Made by a program: the position numbers and the translations under genes
DNA from: Rhynchopus euleeides
Taxonomy: Eukaryota > Euglenozoa > Diplonemea > Diplonemida > Diplonemidae
Reading direction: 5' to 3'
Length of the DNA stretch: 64,000 nt
Assembly (NCBI GenBank): GCA_963210315.1
Contig: OY723237.1
Span: 3,162,001-3,226,000 of the forward strand
Part shown: positions 44,001 through 55,300 of the stretch, piece after piece
Position numbering within the stretch: the stretch's first letter is position 1
Layout of the letters: the number at the start of each line of letters is the position of its first letter
The notes under the pieces: generated by a model
What the model was told of the DNA's origin: nothing
Databases searched by the model: none
What the model saw: only the letters and a program-made list of their open reading frames with translations

Positions 44001-46639
44001 GTCAACAGTCTTCTGTGATAGAGACACCAGGAGCCTGGTTGGTAGCGCAAAAAAACGAGAAGTCATCACGGCTTTGATATTGCTGTGAGGAGGACGAACT
44101 GTTGGACCTGGCGTTTTTCCATTGAACCGTGTGGGTGCCAGTGCCACGTCCCCACCGTGCGTCAACGCCCCCTCGCATGATAGTCTTGTGCAAAGCAAAT
44201 GCTCCGGACCAACACACCGGTCCGGATGAATGACCTATCCAGCAGGGATTGCCCTGCCCGGAAGCACGCAACGACGACCCCTCCCGGGTGAGCAGCAACA
44301 GGTGCCTCACTGGGGTGCCCCTCCAGAAGGGCGCAGCACAGCACCACGCCAGCCGTAGCGCGAGGTCGACAATGTATGATGGGGCCGGTTGGGAGACAGC
44401 AGCGAAGAAGGAAGGAACTCCGTAAGGATTTCGATTCATCTCAATCTTCAGCTCATATGTCACTGGCAGCTTGATGGCATGCGCCAACCCGAAGGCGAAG
44501 TCGCACAAGGCACCGCCGAGGTCGACGATGCCCGCCGACGGCTCTCCGATCTGAGGCAGCTCGTGGCTTATTCCTACCTCACTCGTGATCGCCTCCACGG
44601 TACACGGGGCCACCACCCTGAGTCAACCATACAGGGTAGATCCAGAGTAGCAGCTGTATCGCTTCGGTCAATCTTATCCAGAGCCCACAGGTCACATGCG
44701 GGGCAGCCTCTGGTCGGGGATACCGGTGACTCCCAGTGCCTGGAGCCTCGTAGGATGCGTGGAGAGCCACGTGGCCCAAAGCAGGCGCAACTGCGATAAG
44801 GGCGGCGTCGGAAGCTCCGATGGAAGCGCAAAGGCAGGAGGGGGTCACTCCCTGTCACACCCTAATGGACTGGCAGCAGCCAGAGGCACCCAAAGGCAGG
44901 AGGGGGTCACTCCCTGTCACACCCTAATGGACTGGCAGCAGCCAGAGGCACCCAAAGGCAGGAGGGGGTCACTCCCTGTCACACCCTAATGGACTGGCAG
45001 CAGCCAGAGGCACCCAAAGGCATGGCAGGGTGGGGACGAGGAACTGCAGAGGGCAGGGCCGTGGGGCGGCCTGTGAACTACTACGGCACATCCCCGATCA
45101 GCAGCAAGGACAACAGGGTTTCCGCGGGGTGCGGGAATGGGAGGCGAAGACAGGCCGGTTCAACTGCAGGTCGGAGGGTCGTGCCCGCGCCCGTACATCT
45201 GCTTCACCCAGGGGGTGGGTGCAGCCCCCGGGCGGCGCGGGCAGGGCGTGAAATGGGTGCTGATTGCGCTCGCAAGCGGTATGGGTTTTTTTGCAGACAA
45301 CCCTCGGTGTGTCTGGTCCTCACCGCGGACAGCTGTGTGCGGGTAACGTGCAGGCACTGCGTGGGCCACAGCTGTGGTCTGAGACATGCACAGTCGCGGG
45401 ATGGAGGGGTACTTCACCAATAAGCACAGGAACGGGCACGAACTGAACGGGTTCCACATCGGGCGGCAGCCGACCGACATTCGCTGGCGCCGATCGGGCA
45501 GCCCAATAGGCTGAGCGCAGGGGATGTGACCGCCATCGAATTCATGCACAACGGGTGCTCCAAAGCCGCTTTCAGGATCGGACAACCACCCGACGTTGCA
45601 GCGCTGCAACCGGTGGAACGAGTTGTTATCCCTGGGGTCGAGGGAGGGGCCACAGCAGACCCTGGCCAACCGCACTGCCTGGGAAAAGGACAATCCAGGC
45701 AGCCCAGAAGGGATTGAGGCCACCAAAAGAGGCACCGACAGCATCATGAACAAGTCGTCCATAAGCCTCCAGCCAATCCAGACGAACACCCTGCGGATGT
45801 CCTGAGGGTCAGAAGGCGATGCTTCAAGACAGGCCTGCCTGTTTCACACATCGCATGAGAGAACATCCCCGCTGCCCGTTGCCGGTTGGCTACCTGGGGC
45901 CGCAGCGCCTGCAGCCTCCTCCAGTCGGGTGTGGCTGGCGATCCAGCAGCACCACACCCAGTCTGGAAGGCACTTCAGCTGATGCAGATCGAATGCGGGA
46001 GCAAACCGACGGGCGGAAGGTCCGGTGCCACTGAGCACTCCCTCGAGGGCAGGATGCATCGATAGATTCGACACAGAGAGCGCCTGGCGCATCAATCACC
46101 ACAAAGACGCGGCATTCGTTACGGCTCTATAATCCCCAGGCAGCTGACTACGGCGAGAGGGAGAAGGGGAGGACGCAAAGCTGTGCTCAGCCCAGGCCGA
46201 AGCGGGATCGCAGCCGCAGCAGGAGGTGGCTGGGGCTGCTGGCCCGACACAAACCCTGCACTGAAGCCAACGAACCCCCCGAAGTGATTCCTGCTGTCGA
46301 AGTCGTGCAGCCCCCGGGTCTGTTGTGCCGGGTGGCGGAGGGTGCTGTACGAGAGGTGGGCCTGCGGCCTGCTGGGCGGTGTTGGTGAAGCGGGCAGTGT
46401 TGGCACCCCGCTGACTGTGGGTGGGGCAGCACACGGTCAGCGGCTCGCGGCTGGGTGGCAAAGAAATCACGAGCCCTGGAGAGGTCCGCCGCCTCCCGTA
46501 ACCTTCTGCAACAGACAGGATCCGGATCGCAGGGCAAATTCTGAAACAAGGCTGCCAACGCCGACAAGCGGGCTGCCCTGAAGTGGTATGTGGAGCCGGA
46601 CGCCGATCGAGGCGACCTCAAAAGGACCTATTCCGGGTG
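38066..46639. other. Long gene-poor tract with decayed coding-like frames
   Basis: 8.6 kb with many overlapping open frames of 60-340 codons, none with an identifiable domain. The plus strand around 41.1 kb shares a short segment with the 340-bp insertion at 1260-1599. A minus-strand frame at 44002-44616 (ELPQIGEPSAGIVDLGGALC; PSYIVDLALRLAWCCAAPFW) has coding-like composition but no recognised family. A 62-bp tandem repeat stands at 44830. The left part of the decayed retroelement at 46.6 kb may extend into this tract. Confidence 0.35.
44830..45019 (+). repeat. Tandem repeat, three 62-bp units
   Basis: Three essentially identical units starting AAAGGCAGGAGGGGGTCACT and ending CAGCCAGAGGCACCC. 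Confidence 0.95.
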
Positions 46640-48470
46640 CCGGGTCATACGGCGGATCGACGACAGGCACTCCCCATAAGCAGTGACGAGCTGTGCACAG
46701 GATGAAACGACACAAGGCAGACGCTCTCGGATGTACATATTGCGAATGTGTGGGGGCGCCGACCTAGGCCAGGCACCCAAGCCAGCAGGGGGCACAACGG
46801 GTCTGGAACTAGCCTTCTCCCCGGCCGCGACCACTCGACAGCCTCGACCAGGGGAAGACACCAACGAGAAGCTGGTCCACCTGGGAGAAGGACGCCTGGA
46901 GACGGCCTTGCTCACGAAGGGCAACCCCACCCTCCCGTTGCGCTGCAGGCCAGTCCACGATTTGCGTTGTTGACTGCGTCGGGCGGAAACCTGCCTGGTT
47001 GGCGTTGCATTCCACCACCTCTGTCTGCTGAGCAGGCCATCAGGCATGCCACACAGACGAGCATCATGGCCTCCTGCACCGTATGCAGGCAGCTCGCCAG
47101 GTGACGGTTCGCGAAGGGCAACAAGCGGGCAAAAACAAACAAGGGATGCATGACCCTCTTGTGTGTAGACTTCACGAAGGCCCTGGCAGATCGACAGCGA
47201 CAAGGCTCCCCGACTACTGCACGGAGTCCTTCATCGGGGGCCGCAGAGCAGCAATACGTGACGGGGATGAGCTTGGGGACTACTTTGTGGACAGGATGGC
47301 CCACGGTCTCCCCTTCCTGTTCACTGGTGCGGTGGACGACACTGCTGGGACCCTGGAGGGCGAGTGTCACGACACCCCGCCATCTTCGCAGACGACACTG
47401 CACGGCGGCGACCCCCCAAGGGGACACTCACAGCTTTACACTTACAGAGCAGGCGGCTGGCCAGCAGGGTGGGACAGGCCCATTAAATGCAGGCCACGGA
47501 AAGCAACACCGATACGACACCACCTCGCACCCGCTCCAGGTGGAGTGGTACCCTGAGACCACCTCCCTGCTGGGTGCACACACTGGCCCTGCGGGTCTGG
47601 GGCTGGAGGGGATGCAGGCCGGCACCCTTCACCCGCCCAGCCCAGCCTTCCCCTCTGCAGGCCGCTCGCAGGCTGAGCTCGTGGCGTTGGCAGGTGCCCC
47701 TCCATTGGAGATGAAGCAGTGTGAACTGGGACTTTGTGGGGAAGGGGGGGCCTATTGGCTATCCGGCGAAGGGCGGTGTTCCCCAAAGCAGGGAAGGAGG
47801 CGGCAGCAGGAGACATCACTGGCAGACGGGCAACAGGCAACCGTGGCCAAGGGGACAGAAAGCCTTGGGCGGTGATTCCCAGCACGTACGTTAGAGGGGC
47901 ATGCAGAGGACAGCGTGGCGCGGTGCAGAATCAGTAAAATACGGAGGAGGAGATCCGGATATCCCAATGGTGTGTGGGTGGAGGAGAAATGCAAGATGGG
48001 CGGCATCAGCGGCAGCTCCGCATTGCTCTGCCTACAGGGACAGGCCATGGCGGCTTTGCAGACCCAATATGCCACAGACCGCGCCACCCCGTGCTGCAGC
48101 TGTATGCGCGCTACCCCAACCACATGGCACGCCAGCCTGTCACACCCGATCTTTGCCGAGGCAGTGCTCGGGGTGCCTTGCACGCGAACTTAACAGCCTG
48201 CGGTCAGCAAAGGAAGGTCCAACAGGTGCTGGAGTAGACTGCCCACGAGACAGACGGCAGCACCCACACCCTTGTGGTATTCGGGCGATCCCTGCTACCG
48301 CAGATTGATGGCATCGGGTGGATCATCGGACGTGCTGAGGCTGAAGAAGAGCGAGGCTGCAGTCTGGTGGCGGCACACCGGCACAGGACGGAGGAGGCTG
48401 GGGTGAGTCGGGGCGTGACAGAGCGGAGGGTGTTCATGGCATCAGCCTGTGACAAAGTGGACTGAAGGTC
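46640..48470 (+). mobile_element. Decayed non-LTR retrotransposon (LINE), reverse transcriptase to RNase H part
   Basis: Reverse-transcriptase motifs appear in order on the plus strand, but in shifting frames: AEQAIRHATQ (about 47025), TLLCVDFTKALADRQR (about 47150-47200), SFIGGRRAAIRDGDELGDYF (about 47230-47290), HGLP (about 47310), PFLF (about 47322), the catalytic box AIFADDTA (47379-47402), then LLGAHTGPAGLGLEG (about 47570-47610). A downstream IGWIIGRAEAEEE (about 48315) and VAAHRHRTEEAGVSRG may be the RNase H end. Order and wording resemble the ingi/L1Tc-type LINEs known from trypanosomatids, which is a comparison from memory. Several frame changes and gaps make this copy inactive. The 5' endonuclease part is not identified, and the 3' end may reach about 49.05 kb. 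Confidence 0.6.
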
Positions 48471-51400
48471 GACGGGTGTTCGAGGAGGTCAAGCAAGGGC
48501 AGGCAAACAGATGGGTTGAGAGGCTCAGCCTGCGTGGCCTGGCGGAGTCATGCCGGCACTGGGGCAGGGATAGGCGACCAAAACAACGTTGCGGGGCAAG
48601 GGGGCGAAGGAGGCATCGAAGAATGCGGGTGGTGAGGAAGGCGAGGATTCGGCACAGTCAGGAGGGCAGGCCGGGCACTCAGTTTCGCTTCGGGGCAGTC
48701 ATATCGGTGGTTTGGCCCCAGGCTGAGCGACCACAGCGTCGGAAAGCACAGGTGGTGGTGGCGGCAGGTGTGCACTGTCCGCTGCAACCACCCCACACTA
48801 GTGCCACCGCGGAGGTTGCTTGCGCAGGTGGAAGAGGCCTGGGATGCGACCTTCTAGGACGTGTACGCGGGTAGGTTGGCACGGCAGGCAGGCGAGTCAG
48901 CTGTGCGCAACGGCGATAACTGGAAGCCCTCTGTCGGTGGCTTCAGCGAACCCTGGTGTCTGCAGCCCTACACCCTACTGCGGCGATGTCGACCTGCAAC
49001 GCCTGTCGTCGGGCGCATGCACCACCACCGCACCGCGACAGATAGGTGAAGGTTAAGATTAAGGTATACCATTACTCCATAGACAGCAAGTTATAACCAC
49101 AGATGATATTCTAGGTAATGTCACTGCGTGATTTTGACCGAACCCCTTCAGCCCCCCACATGCATCCCCACGCATCCATCGGCGCGGGAGGTATCGGGTG
49201 AGCGACCCCTCACAACGCGCAAGGGCAGAGGGATGGTGCGCGGCTGCACCAACCCACGCCCTTCACCCCTCTGCGAACGGCGACCCACCCCACCCCACCC
49301 CACCCCACCGATTAGCCCCCCGCGTGCCCGGATCCCGGCGCAGGGCGTCAGCTGAGCTGACCCCCCCTTTTTGGCGCGTCTTCCGCTGCGGCAGCGTCCC
49401 AACCCCACCCACCCACGCCATGAAGGCCCCCTAGCAGTGACATTACGAACCCGACCTGGCCTGATAGGGCCGAACCTAAGGGAGGCCCACACCAAACCTA
49501 CACCCCTCTCCCTCTCACCCTTAAGAGAGACCTTGGCCTTAGGCGACCTACCTTAATACCCGATTGTTTAAGACCCGACCCGACCCGACCATATCGTGAC
49601 CTAATGAAGTGTATCGTCATGATCTCGAGAGACTCACGACAGATCTGATCGTGACACAGAGAGCTGCGGTGCTGCTGAATAGGAGGACTGGCACAGGACA
49701 TGGGGCCCCTCCGAATGATCCCCAGCAGGCAACCCTGCCGTGTCGAACCTTCGCATTAATATACCCCGGCCTTAGTGTGGCCACACCTAAACCCGACCCG
49801 ACCTGATGTTGATCCGCGAATCCCGAGAGGTGACGCCGTTATTTAACCCGACCTTTGGTGGAACCTTAGGAGACCCGAGTATGACCTTTAGATGACCGTT
49901 AAACTCCAACCCGACCTGTATTTAAACCCGACCTGATGAATGGGAGGGGTGCTTTAGGAACCGTGTGCCCCATTAAACCCGACATGACCTACATGGAACA
50001 GAATACACACACGGCATTGTCGGAGAGGTTACCCTTTTCTCGACTGAACCGCTCCCCCCCCCCTTTCTCTCGAACACCCGCTCAGTCCATCTCACCCGCA
50101 TCCCTCAAACCCAGCCTGCAGCCCACCAACGGTAGGAGTGCTGCGAATGGCTTGTTCATCCCCCCCCCCCAACCCCATGTCATCGCCGGATGGGTATGAT
50201 GCCAACCTGCGGAAGGGGAATACCCGGCCGTTCTGCGCCCCACGCGCCCCGTCCGATTCATCCCAGGCTCATGCAGGCGGTTTGCGCTCTGTTGTATGAG
50301 ACTGGGGGAAAGCTGCAGGGAGAGAGCACCGCCCCCCCTCCCCCCTACCACCCCTGGTAACCCCCAGCAGACCCACCCCGCCACCCCTGTGCGGCAGAAG
50401 AGATCAGAGCGACAAGCTGAACTCAAGTTGGTCATCGCACCCAGCTGAGGGGGGGGAGGGGGGGGGGGGTGGGGCTGAACTGGCTCCGAGAGGTTTTGAA
50501 GGGCGTCAGAGCTGAGCTGACCCCCCGTCGACTTTCCAGAAGACCCTTTCCCGAGGAGGGGGGGGGGGGTGGGGGTGAGGGGTAGTGAAACAGAAGTGGA
50601 AGGAAGCACAGGAATGATCTCCCTTCACTCGTTATGCAGGTTGTGCCTCCCCCTCCCCAGTGGAGGAGGGTAGCAGAGCTCGCCCTGCACGGGCAGCGCT
50701 GCAGGGGGGCAGAGCAGGGGGGTTTTTTTTGGGGGGTGTGCCGGGCTGTTCCACCAAAACGAATAAAGGGCGCAAAAGGTGTGTGTGTGTGTGTGTGTGT
50801 GTGTGGCAAAGCGTGAGGGGAGGCTTGTAACTCGGCAGGGTTGAGGCCCAGTTGAGGCCGAGGGGGTGATATCAAATAGCGGGGGTTGGGGCGGGGGTGG
50901 TGTGGGGGGGGGGGGGGGGCGATCTACGGCTTTCTTTTAGATAGCTTCTCACCTCCCCCTTTAACACGATTCCAAAACCGGAGGTGTGTTGCACAACACA
51001 ACAGCACTCCGCGCAGAGGCTCCTTCCCTCCTCTTCTGCACTCCTCCCGCCCCCCCCTCCCTTCTTCCTCCACACAGGGAGGAACATACGCCAGGCTTTT
51101 TTTGGCGGGTGCGGTTATAACTTCACCCTATTCCATACCTGCGCCCCCCCCCCATCACCACCATCCCCTCCTCCCCCCCCCCGCTTTAGGAGGGGGGGGG
51201 GCGGAGCGTAGAAACAACGAGAAAACAAAATCGGACGTGCCAGTCTGCCAGGCAGGCCAGCACCTCCATACTGGGCATATATAGGTGACATGAACAGGGC
51301 CATGAATAAGGAGATATACTTAGGCGGGGAGGGAAGGGGGAGGGAGAGAGAGAGAGAGAGAAGTGGGAGACAATGGGGGGGGGAGAACAGCAAGCCGCAG

Positions 51401-52388
51401 AAGAACGTATTGTGTGTAAGTGAGCTGCACAGGACAGAATGCTGTGTTCAGTGCAGCGAGGGGAGCGGAGGGGGGGTGTGGTGGCCCCAGGTCACTAGGC
51501 CACGGTGGAAGAGGAAGAAGAGAGGTTAAACAACAGGCGGGGGTGTCTTCCTTTGAGAATATGCCTCGGTTCACACCGTGCGGTGTTAACCGATTGCATT
51601 GGCGGAGGGATGCAGCTCCACAGCAGCTCCATACACTCCCCAAGGGGAGTGGGGTCTCTGAGACGCGCCTGCATCACGCTGATTTTGGTTAGACTGACTG
51701 AAAACACGCTTAACATAAAACTCACACAATGGGGGAATCGAGGAGAGGGTGTGTCGTCGAACAGCTCCTGCTCTATGACACACGAGCTCCTCTGAAGGCA
51801 CACATGAAGCTTTTAGAAAGGCGTCGTGGTGGAAGCTGGGAATTTGGGAAGGGGCTTTGCCGGGGGGAGTGGCAGGTGCCGGGGGAGACTGGGGTCCACA
51901 AGTTGTGCCTCCACTGTGAGGTCCGGCCTTTGGCATGGCATCACAGTGTCGGGGGGGGACACGAGGCAACAGAGGTGGGATATCAACTGTGAAGGCCGGA
52001 TTGGCTCTAAACTTATGCCACACACACGCGCGCAGCAAATAGAGGGCTGCAAAACCCTGTCCAGGCTGTGTGAACCACTCTTGGAGTGGCAGCAGCAACA
52101 ACAACGCCTTGAAAGACACAAAAAGGGAAGTGGCAGCAACACAGCAATAAAAAGAAGAAACCTGGTGTGTAAATGATCCCAGAATAAAAAAAATACGCCA
52201 AACCTGAAACAGAACCCAACTACACAGGGCCAGCGGAACAAGCAGGGCAGGCGGTGGGGAGAGGGGGGAGTGCCACATGGCAGCACCCCCTCCCATCAAC
52301 CACCCACACCCCCCTCTCTCTTTGACCCCCTTCACTGCCGATAGAAACGTCTCTCAGGCCCTCAGACGTGATGAACAGCAGTCGTGAA
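48471..52388. other. Satellite-like and simple-repeat DNA downstream of the dynein gene
   Basis: From 49430 to 50000 the words CCCGACC and AACCCGACCTGA recur irregularly. From 50040 on there are poly-C and poly-G tracts (50447-50469, 50561, 50908, 51170), (GT)n at 50779-50805 and (GA)n at 51343-51361. Another CCTTCACTCGTTATGCAG 18-mer lies at 50622. No supported gene. The last few hundred bases should include the dynein 3' UTR. Confidence 0.5.
50779..50805 (+). repeat. (GT)n microsatellite
   Basis: About 13 GT units. Confidence 0.95.
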
Positions 52389-55300
52389 TCACTCAGCAAT
52401 GTCAAGGAGGAGTGCAACGCCTGCGATCGTCCATCGGCGCGCGGGTGCTTTTGTCTTGAGCCATATGCCAGTGACGATGCTCGGCCCCCTCTGCTGTGTC
52501 TTGTAAAGCGGTGCCTCGTATTGATCCTTGCGGTCGATCTTGGAGACAGGGAGCGACCGCATCGTGGTGACCGGGATGCGGGAGTAAAGCTCTTTCATGT
52601 TGCTCTGCTCCACACAGCCCTGCCCGCTGTCCCACCGCGCACCCTCCATGTACATCCCGCAGATGTGCGCCCCGTCCTTCGCGTGGTATTCGATCTGGTC
52701 GGGCCACTTCTTCAGCATCTCGCTCAGCAGTGCCATCTGGTCGAGGTCGAACCCGTTGCGGATAGCAGAGTCCTGCATAATCGCAGTCAGGAAGGACATT
52801 GGGTTGAAGAGCAGGTTCAGCATCGTCACCTGCAAGTGGTGGGGGGGTGGTGGTAGGGAGTTGCATGGGGAGGCGATGCAATATTCCAACTATCAGCAGC
52901 AGCGAAAAATCGTGTGCGATGTGTGCTCGCGCGCTGTATTTCGTCCCCCCCCTCCCCCTTCTCCCCCCGCCCGAGGTGCAAAGAAATCCACGGAAAAATT
53001 GCCCTTCTGGCATGCATGGATACCTTCGGCGTCTGCAGCTCTGCAGCCCACTCCACCAGCTGCTGGTTCCTCTCCGAGAAGTTGGTGAACCAGCCGCCCA
53101 GCGAGCGTTGCGACCTGTTGGGTGTGGGAGAGGTTGCGATCATGACCAACGATTTCTTAAGCTACAGTTTCTGTACTTCATTGGAGTTTTGGGTTTCCCC
53201 GGTCTCTCTGCCTCCCCCGCACGCAAACTAAGCCGATCGCCGTCTTACCCCCACACAACACACGTAAAAATGCCACGTGAATGGAAGACGGACTTCAAGG
53301 CCACGCCGTGGAAGGTCTTCACGCTGCACACGTCGGCCGACTTGACGGCGGCCTTGAAAGGCGCGCCGGATGCCGTCAAGAAGGTCGCGGTGCAGACGTC
53401 CCTAAAGGGCAAGTTCGTGCTGGAAACCCTTCGGGGTTTGTCAGGGGGGGGGGGGGGGGGGGAGGAGATCACCGGGGAGTTCCTTCGGGACGCCTGGAAG
53501 GTGGTCTCCCCCGGGGACGATGATGCCTGGGATCGCTGCCCCACTCGGCGCGTGCTGCTGTTCTCTGCAGCGGTGCGGCGCCGGCTGGGGGACGCAGAAT
53601 TCCGGGAGGTGATGGCGGACCCGCTGGGGGCGGACCGCACGGCGGAGGTGCCGGTGCCGCCGTCCCCGTTCGAGACGGAGGACGCGGCCGCTCTCGACTA
53701 GCGGCAAAGACGTAAAGACAAACTCACACGAGTGCAGGTGGTGGCCGATATGGTCAGCGTGTGCAGCGGATAGGACAGTGGGTGGACCACCTGTGATGCA
53801 CCATCCTGTCTGCAGCACGCTGTCCGTTGTAATCATGATTTCAAGAACAGCCAGGCATGAGGCATACATGAAAGAGAACTTCATCCACACATCGGACACC
53901 TTATCCGTGTGAATGCACTCAAACAGCTGCTGCATCGGAGCTGACATCGACAGCGCCCCCCGCAGGCCCAGATCCAGCTCTGCCAGTGTCTGTGCGGGTG
54001 GTGTGGTGTGGCGTGGCGTGTCCCACCACAACAGCTTCGGTGCGTTCTGCACAACATTAGATGCCCCCCTCTCCCCCAAACCTGGTGCGCCAGCGTGGCA
54101 CAGGCCAGCCACGGGTTGGTGCAGGTCTGGTGACACATTTTTTGCTCTGTTTTGGGCCTGGCATTTCACCACCCCACCACCCACCCTACAAAAATCAGCA
54201 TTGCACCCCACCCAGCAAACTCCTGCAGGACATACCGCGCTGACACGCTCTCTCAAGATATTCGCACGCTCACACTCTTGGTAGAACACGTGTGCCTGCG
54301 GTGTGCGGTCGTCGTCCAGCCTCTCGGAGACATCCAGAAGGTTGTGCTGATCAGGCAGGGATGCGATCATCTCGTCCAGCTTCATCTTCACGTCATCCTC
54401 GGGTGCTGTGCCTACAATGCCCTCCTGCTTGGGCTGCAGCTCGTTGATGGTCTGGAACAGCACCTCGGCCTGCTGTGTGCGGAACCCGATCTCCGCGTTG
54501 ATGTGCAGCCCGTAGAGCATCGGGCTCTCAGGAGGCACCTGTTGCCGCATAGCATCCAGCGCCTCCTTGTAGTTGTTGAACACAGGGATGCACAGGCCGG
54601 GTGCGAGCTCCAGGTCCTCTGTGATGCCTGCATGAATGAAGTTCTGCAGGTAGGCGCTGCACAGCACACGGTCCCAGTCGTCGGTGATGTGCCCGCCATA
54701 CATGATCTCGCCAAACACATAACGCAGGTCGTCCCAAGGGATCTTGGGACGCTCCTCGTAGTTAAAAAAGACCTCGACACACGTCGTCAGGTCTCCTGCG
54801 TTGAATGGATAAGCGCGGTTCCAGCCTTGGGGGCCGAACTTCTTCCGCTCGATCACCACCGCGTGGAAGTAGCACATGGCATAGACAACGGCTTTATATT
54901 CACCTGGCTTCTGTGAGTTTTCCCACGGCTCGTGCGAAAAATTCGCCAAAGAGCGGATCATGTTGGCCTGGATGCCGCTCGGCGGCTCGTTCGTCAGCTG
55001 TGTGTGGGAGATGGGGTGGATAAAGTGAAGATGGGCACATTGGTGCCACCACACACCCCACACCGCAGACCCAAACAAGGGGGAAAAAAACACAGCCACG
55101 CCCACACCACACACGTGAATGTTTTTTTATAGCAGTGCAGATCACCGAGCACACCCTGCTCTTTCATCTCTCTCCACTGCACCAACTGCCTCACACCAGC
55201 ACCACCACCCACCACCCCACACACCTTAATCGACCTCTGCAAGATCCCAATAGGTATCGTGGTGGACGGCTCTGCCGACAGGAACACCCTGAATGTCGGA

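Noticed and set aside
49430-50000. Telomere-like CCCGACC/AACCTAAGG words
   Set aside because: Units are irregular, do not form a true tandem array, and gene-bearing DNA continues on both sides.
51586-52335. A 249-codon minus-strand frame just downstream of the dynein stop
   Set aside because: Pro-rich, runs through simple repeats and lacks conserved motifs; more likely the 3' UTR and flank.
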